From Echinococcus granulosus (lineage: Eukaryota > Platyhelminthes > Cestoda > Cyclophyllidea > Taeniidae): a DNA stretch of 37,280 nucleotides. The position numbers were made by a program, and so were the translations under genes. Where the stretch lies: the NCBI RefSeq assembly GCF_000524195.1, contig NW_020170393.1, positions 1,300,240 to 1,337,519 of the forward strand. The letters run 5' to 3'. Positions 31,166 through 37,280 of this stretch are shown here, piece by piece; the stretch's first letter is position 1, and every line of letters starts with the position of its first letter. A model generated the notes under the pieces. The model searched no databases and had not been told where the DNA came from. It was given only the letters and a program-made list of their open reading frames with translations.

Positions 31166-34100
31166 TGGCCACTTCTCATCATAAGTAAGTCGTTAAATAG
31201 TCCAAAAAAAGGACAAATGAAAAGCGTCGGTATGGTAGATTTGAAGCTTGCTGTCACCTTTCAGGGAGAGTGCATGGACACATTACCTTAATAGCTCCCT
31301 CTAGGATTGGAACGTAAAGGAATGAGAGCAATATCGGTGGAGTTGAGAACTACCGGAAGCTCTTGACAAGCTAATCTCGAGCCAAATGGAAGGTACTGGC
31401 GCAAATCCACACTTTGTGATGTGAAAGTGTAATTGCATTTATTTGACAAGCTCACACAAGTTAATCAAAGCCCTTGCAGCAATCATTGCCAAAAACGTAA
31501 AGAACATTTTGGTCACCTGACACCTAAAAGTACATCTCTCAATTTCAGGTTTGATTTAAGTGTTAGCAAAACCATGTTACCAACATAGTGTGCAATCAGT
31601 AACCCCTTTAAAGTGACCTGCACCCATCACGCAAACAAGTAGGGGTGATTTTACTCATTTCTCACAATTTTCACCCCTGTAGGGGGCATGAGCAAATTTT
31701 CCTCTCGCTGGCTCTGAATTAACACCGCTTTTTACTTCCTGGGCCATAATGTACTCATAACTGTTAAAAAAGCTTGTCTTTCTTTGCTATAGAAATTGTG
31801 GAACTAAAGCATGATTGACACAGAAGGAAGGAATTAATTTATCTTCAGGCTGGTCGTAATGGTCAAATACACGCATTTACTTGGCAATTTACTTTGGTTA
31901 TAAACTACATTTGTGTAATACAATCTTTTAAACCCCAGTGACGACTGGAGCACAAACATAAGCGCCATTATACTTTCATCAGTGTATCAAATGTGAAAGG
32001 TTTTTTTGTCAACAAACCTATTATAATAACATCATTCATCTCCCCTTACCACTCCGTCTACTTCTGAATGAGTCTTTTGTCAAAAATCTCATAAAAAAGA
32101 AACAAATAGCTCGTCTTAAGCTCTGTGCTAGGGAGTAATGACCCTGATTTTGATATTTTGATACTGCCTTTAGTGAATGGGGGTATAAAAATAGACATTG
32201 GGCGGTGGGGGAGGGCTAACTTTAATATCTATATCAAAATAGCTGCTGAAATCAAACGACGGGACTGTCGCATCATTTTTTTGGAGAGCTAACTACTTTC
32301 AGTACATTTAAGTTGTTTTTTATGGCACTGGACGCCGAACCGTTAGCCCCAGATAACCAAATATACTTTTTTCCTAGGCTCACAAACTCTCTAATCTTGA
32401 AGTCTTCATAACGTTTATAGCCATGATCATCTTTAGTTGTCATTTCAAGCCAATTAGTCATCTCTGCCTAGTAACTTCTTTTGGAAACGATCTCTTTAAC
32501 AATAACCATGCCCCTGTTACTATACCGTCACTGGATGCATCGAGTGCTTCCAACTTTTATATTCTCTCCCCTTTGGAATGCCTCAGCTACATGTAGCTGA
32601 TCATCGTTAATGCCGGCCATTCTTTACTTCTCTTACGCAACTAATTCGTGATTCGGATTAAGTCATGGGTCAGAGGAGAACTTCTTGAGCCAGTACCTTG
32701 CGTGGCCTGGATCCAATCACTACTCTTCCATGTTCCACTGTCTCACGATGGGATTTTTCATTAATTACCTATATAGTTCAGGTGATAACCCAAGAACATT
32801 GTACTTTAAATCAGGAAAACCTTGTTTTTTGAAAGGTGAGGGGCTTAGAATAAAGACGGTTTGTGAAAAAAGGATCGGGGAAGAACGTGACGATGCTTTT
32901 CATGCTGCAGGATCTGGGTTTAAAAATATCCTTCTACCATCTTAGGCATGAGATTCCATCCCCAACTTTAAGTAAGTATTTAGTTAATTTTCATTAGGTG
33001 CGAAAAATTTCCCCCAAAAAAGAAATGTTTACTGGAGCAAATTTTATCTTAAAATTAAATGAAACAGGATTGTACTCTACTCATATCTGCCTATACCTCC
33101 TAGGTATTACACTTTTCATTTGCAAATGTTAAATCTGATTTTAATTCTTGGAGTATGACTTCTATGTGTAGCACGCAGTAGTAATTGCGCCCCACGATTG
33201 CTTTGACACTGTTTAAGGGGCTATGTAATTGCTTCTGCGAGATAGTTTTCGCCAAGGCTCCGAAACGAATATAATTTCTTTTGTATAAGGAATATCAGTT
33301 TGCTCAACTTTTAACATCTTATTGGAGGTTTCTCGTACAGCATTTTGATGTTTCAAGACATGGGTAAGTGGAATTAAATTACGCCAGCTACCGGAACTAA
33401 GGTTACAAAGGTCAAAAGGAGTAAGAAAATTTTGAGGTGATTTAACCCAGTTATAAAATTGAATAGCAGGTCCCTTTTAAAGTTGATATTGTTGTATGAT
33501 GGGAAACCAAATATAGTGTGCGCCTTTAAAAAGCCATTTTAATAATTATCATATTTTCAGTTACCCTCAGGGACAACACGAGGCATCCAAGACCCAGATA
33601 TATCAGTGAATAGGTAGACAGGAAGGGCAAAAAAAGTTCATCACCCCGTTCACAATCGCCTGTTTAAAAACTGCAAAGCACTCAAAGATGCGGGTGTGGC
33701 ACAGCTCTGTGGAGTTCACTGGAAGATATGGAGCTTTTCGTTTCCATTTATGCGATTTTCGTAGCTTTTAATTCTTTTTGTAGTTTGATTACTTTCCTGG
33801 ACTACTCCGTTCTCCTGCTGGAATGAGATAAGAAGTGGAGGGTGGTTGAAGCGATGCTCAGGAGCACAGAGCTAAAGATAAGTAAAAAAGTAGTTTTATG
33901 AGAAAGGAATTACAGAAAAGGCGCCTTTGGACCAAAAGGTGCTTTTAAGTGGAATTTCTAAAAAATTAATTTGCTGATTATGCAAAAGTACCAATAGGGT
34001 AACCAATTTAACTAATCTGGAACCCCAGATTAAGAAATAAAAGAGCTTAAGTGAGAATTTTGCCTTTAACCCAATAATCCAGATCAAATCCTTTAAATTT

Positions 34101-35249
34101 TCTTATCATCAAAGTACTGGAAGATAAATACAGGGTGCTGAAGGGACAGCTTTGATCTTGTGGTGTTTTTTCCATCTAATTTCTCCATTCATTTTTAAGG
34201 CAAGTGTTAAAAGAGCTCCACATTTGTCCTATCGTTAAGTATAGGTAATTGTTGTGTCTAGAATAATTGCTAAGTGGTAAATTTATGATCCGAGTGACCA
34301 GAACCCAAATATAGGTGCGTGTCAATGCTAAAACTCGCTTCTGCATTAAGCTTTAACGGGTCACTCATTTTTGAAAAGGGGATAATTTATTTTACGAGGT
34401 TTGCGGACTATTTTATGTTCCTCCTCGGTAAATTTTACCTACTGCCAACACTTCTGAATTACACCACCAATACCAATTCGCAAAAGTCCTTACTTCAGTT
34501 AATTTCCTTGGATTTTCCTATTTCCTGTTGCGGAACATAGATGTTGGTAAGCGTTTTTTCCTCCAGGGCAATAAATGTGCCACCCTATCTGATTAACGGG
34601 CATTAGGGGTGGTGGAGCATGCCTCATAAAGTACATCTGAAAGAAGATAGAGTTAGTTTCACACTACTTTAAAGGTTCATAGTAGCATTGGGGTGGACAA
34701 ACATCCATCAAGCTGACGCTCAAAGCTGATAATTTCATTCATAATTTTGATTGTTTATCTAAATTGCTTAGGAAAAACAATTTTTAATGCATTCAAGGTA
34801 TATTTTTGTTTAAGTTGCATTGTGTACTTCAACCCATGAGTCGATTTTTTAGTCTCAACATTGTGCTACATTGGAAACCATGGTTACATAATTATGGTGC
34901 TATAAACTCAACCGTAGCTTAACATTTTTAACCTAAGATAGATACGGTGGGTGGGTGAGCACCTAATGTTGGGACTGTTCACTCCTATTATTCCATTATT
35001 GAATGGAAAAAGGTTTATAGTTTTTCATGAAAATACTTTCTCTTATGGGCGCTTCTAAAAGTTGTTATCGCGTTGGGCTTGTTGTTATTTTCTTATCAGC
35101 ACAGTCAGAATAGGCTATTCGGGATTTGCAAAAAAACGCACCCAAACACCCTAAATTACCTTCTTTTAAAATACCATATTTCAATTTAAGGCAGATAGAG
35201 TGCAATTAGACCCATTCAAGTCATGAACTGCTTAAGCTAGTCTTTTCTC
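31166..35249. other. Large intronic stretch before the last exon
   Basis: About 4 kb with no recognisable gene. A possible R1 tail scrap lies near 31554-31577 (TTAAGTGTTAGCAAAACCA, compare copy 5). ORFs at 32685-32945 and 34319-34540 have no recognisable motif. Confidence 0.5.
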
Positions 35250-35436
35250 ATCACTTGTGTACACAGCATATCTCGTTCTGACAGTTGTTTTGACAGCCCC
35301 TTCACGCACCTGGAATGCAGTAAGCTTCGCACCAGATACACTGTCTTGCCACGATTACGCAGTTTCACCAGCACAAACTACTCCTACTACTGATTTACCA
35401 GGAGATCTCCTTATCCAGAGGGGAGTGGTATTAAAC
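35250..35436 (+). pseudogene. DNAH5/8-like: Last dynein exon relic (C-terminus)
   Basis: VYTAYLVLTV corresponds to GVYVYGLYLEG. DTLSCHDYAVSPAQTTP aligns without gaps to NTLRDPRFYSCPIYKKP of the DNAH5 C-terminus. TTDL then matches RTDL. After loss of about 16 codons LLIQRGVVLN matches WVLRGVALLC at the very end of the protein, followed by TAA (35437-35439). The stop is therefore close to the ancestral one. Single matches are modest, but their order and spacing support the call. Confidence 0.65.
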
Positions 35437-35439
35437 TAA

Positions 35440-37280
35440 ACCTCTAAAATGAATTATTCAAAATGCGCACCCTTGATTACCAAAATACAAAATGCCCAAA
35501 ATTACTTCAAAAATTTCAGTCACGAGGTATCGAGGAAGTTATTTAGTTGCGCTTGATTAGTTTTGCAGTCGGGAGTGCCCAAGGAAGGTTTTGTTACCTT
35601 AAATTTCCTTCGCTACTTTATGGTAGCAATGATGTTCACTAAGAAATGCTCATAATTAGTTTACTTCTACTAGGCTCACGTGCTTATTTAACCAAAGGAC
35701 ATGGTAAACACTTTTTTTACCATGGAACTCTAAGCACTCACAAGGCATGCCACTATGGGAGAATCATTTATCATTAACGTACGTAATGCATGAAAGGACA
35801 TAAGCAAAGGCGAAGGATCACAAGTAGCCAAATAAACATATAAATATATGCTGCCTAAGTTTATTGCAAAAGATCGCTGAGCATAAAGATAGCTAAAATA
35901 AGATCCATTTTGCTGTTGTAATCCGAAGTTCACTTCCCTCATATCCATCCCCTTGTACTAGTAAAGAAATTGTAGATTTTGAGCAGCTGTTCTGATTGTA
36001 AGTTACTGTTATACAAATTTACCAATTTGATGCCATAGAATTTATGGTTAGAACAAACAGATGGGAATCTCTTGTTTCGCGAAAACCCCTTAAAATCATA
36101 GCCTCAACCCCCAAAGGTTTTATTACCGCTATCAAAGAGCACGACCATTGTACATGTAGAGTACTTATTTTGTAAGTCCTTGAGGCGTTTTTGTTGGCGA
36201 ACTATCGGACCCCCCATCAACTTTCCCCAATCAAAACTGCATTCCACATGTCCCAACAACTAATGTTAAATACAAATTGATTCATTTAAAGTTGCTTCAG
36301 GGACTGAAAAGCAATGCAGCAAATGTAGACAGTAACGTACTTTACTTTATCGTATCATTTTCAGATTTCGAAGCATTTGAGCAGGACACGATTATTTGCG
36401 ACTAGGGTAATTTGCATTTGATTCTTATCATGATCCAACAATATACGACCAACTTTGCGTTGGAGTTATAGACGGGTGCTTTATCCCTCTTGCTAAGGCT
36501 TTTATAAGACCTTTTCAACTTGCCTTTTTTTTATAAAAAGGAGTTGTTAGAACCAAGGATCACAGTAATTTTTCTGTCAAATTGGGAGCTATGCGATAAA
36601 CGCAGTAATAATGTCAAATTAGTAATCGCTGCCAAAGGATGTTTATTTACTTGATTGACTTTGAAGATATGAATCCGCAGTCTAGATTCTTTAGACGATG
36701 TCACACAGCAGCTTTATTTGAATCACTTTAGATCCATTTCTTCGAATTTCAAGGCCTAAGTAAGTCTTCGCGTTTTCTAGGATTTTCACTACGTTCCATT
36801 TGCTCACTTCATATGATTTTACAAAGGCATCCAAGGCAATGAATGGAGCGGTGGAAAAAATCCCACTCATCTAGCTTGTCAAAAAGCCAGTGACAGCATA
36901 AGTGTAGCCACTCCTCGTAAATCTCGCCTAGGGGATTGTTCCCTCGCCCCTCTCCCATCAATCCCTTTCTCCTCTCGCGCTGACTATGTTCACAACTTTT
37001 GTGACCATGGCTACACAATCCCACCAGCATCTTGTCAACAAGAGAAGCAACAACAATGAAACGACTCATTTCACATTGCTTCCTGTTGCTTGTTGAGTCA
37101 TTGTCAGGGCCACGCCCAGGTCTGAGGTCGATATCACCAAAAAGAGTTCCCTTGATGAAAACTCCGCCATATGCATGGTAATAGGTTTGAATTAAGGATA
37201 GAATTCTGTTTTTTGGGCTACACAAAAACTTATTCAAGAATGATTTGGCTAGTAAATGCTAAAGTTTTGTAAAGTTGCCC
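35440..37280. other. Downstream flank without a recognised gene
   Basis: Past the dynein C-terminus. The only sizeable ORF is 142 codons on the minus strand (36809-37237), described as a separate entry. No polyadenylation site can be assigned safely. Confidence 0.5.
36809..37237 (-). CDS. Unrecognised 142-codon ORF, possibly chance or repeat-derived
   Basis: The predicted product starts MNKFLCSPKNRILSLIQTYY and has a Gly/Arg-rich part (LRPGRGPDNDSTSN), a basic stretch (SQRERRKGLMGEGRGNN) and an acidic, Trp-rich end (EEWLHLCCHWLFDKLDEWDF). No signal peptide, membrane segment or known domain was recognised. It could be an exon of a neighbouring minus-strand gene, a piece of a dispersed repeat, or chance. 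No splice signals convincingly frame it. Confidence 0.2.
   Translation of the reverse strand: MNKFLCSPKNRILSLIQTYYHAYGGVFIKGTLFGDIDLRPGRGPDNDSTSNRKQCEMSRFIVVASLVDKMLVGLCSHGHKSCEHSQRERRKGLMGEGRGNNPLGEIYEEWLHLCCHWLFDKLDEWDFFHRSIHCLGCLCKII

Larger units (their letters stand above)
1811..35436 (+). pseudogene. DNAH5/8-like: Relic of an intron-containing outer-arm axonemal dynein heavy chain (DNAH5/DNAH8 type)
   Basis: In life this family is the ATP-driven motor subunit of about 4,600 residues in ciliary and flagellar outer dynein arms: tail, linker, six AAA modules, a stalk between AAA4 and AAA5, and a C-terminal domain. About 30 fragments on the + strand follow this order without rearrangement. 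Assignment to the DNAH5/8 branch rests on AAA1 (YQYEFL followed by VVTPLTDRCY), on the linker piece KQAPQEARRF...SWVKI, and on the tail piece SPPLQHNFIP. More than 30 in-frame stops, at least a dozen frameshifts, replaced Walker residues and missing blocks show it is dead. Retained introns with GT donors (for example at 3354, 8034 and 20984) rule out a retrocopy. The N-terminal few hundred residues were not found and may lie upstream or be lost. Confidence 0.9.

Noticed and set aside
1811..35436. Processed (retrotransposed) pseudogene
   Set aside because: Exon pieces are separated by hundreds to thousands of bases with GT/AG borders, so introns were retained.
1811..35436. Functional dynein gene disturbed only by sequencing errors, or by an unusual genetic code
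   Set aside because: Catalytic and invariant residues are substituted as well (IDDVNMP to IGGIGTM, ATVSR lost), all three stop codons occur, and whole blocks are missing.
1..37280. CRISPR array, tRNA or rRNA genes, bacterial operon, viral or transposon polyprotein
   Set aside because: No regular spacer-repeat array, no cloverleaf or rRNA block, and no reverse transcriptase, transposase or capsid motif was seen on either strand.

Overview
This is a eukaryotic (metazoan-like) window, not a bacterial one. There is no dense packing of ORFs, no operons and no ribosome-binding sites. Short coding-like islands are separated by AT-rich introns, and several islands still carry GT donor and AG acceptor signals. 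The taxon cannot be fixed from the sequence. A flatworm such as a tapeworm is a plausible guess from the texture (AT-rich introns, decayed dispersed repeats, simple repeats), but I hold it with low confidence.

Almost the whole window is one gene relic. Read on the + strand from about 1.8 kb to 35.4 kb, about 30 fragments align in the correct N-to-C order with an axonemal dynein heavy chain of the outer-arm DNAH5/DNAH8 (gamma) type. They cover the tail (1.8-8.7 kb), the linker (8.8-10.7 kb), AAA1 (11.8-13.6 kb), AAA2 (14.9-15.9 kb), AAA3 (16.0-18.0 kb), a scrap of AAA4 (18.7-18.9 kb), the stalk with its microtubule-binding tip and the start of AAA5 (19.8-21.2 kb), and the C-terminal region (25.5-31.0 kb, with the last exon at 35.25-35.44 kb). 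The reading is broken by more than 30 in-frame stops and at least a dozen frameshifts. Strongly conserved ATPase residues are replaced, and parts are deleted (much of AAA4, all recognisable AAA6). Introns are kept, so this is a non-processed (duplicated or unitary) pseudogene, not a retrocopy. The alignments were made by eye against remembered family sequence.

The introns hold decayed repeats: an unclassified family of about 180 bp (called R1 here) with six reasonable copies, all on the + strand and three of them touching relic exons; a second repeat pair (R2, 22.2 and 27.4 kb); a short palindromic repeat pair in opposite orientation (18.15 and 26.2 kb); an ATCC minisatellite (2.95-3.1 kb); a 13-base G run; and three consecutive perfect hairpins at 21.69-21.76 kb. 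I saw no RNA gene, CRISPR array, intact mobile-element gene or intact protein-coding gene. The 1.8 kb at each end hold nothing I can name. The most notable result is the large, ordered outer-arm dynein relic itself; I did not find evidence of a new functional system.
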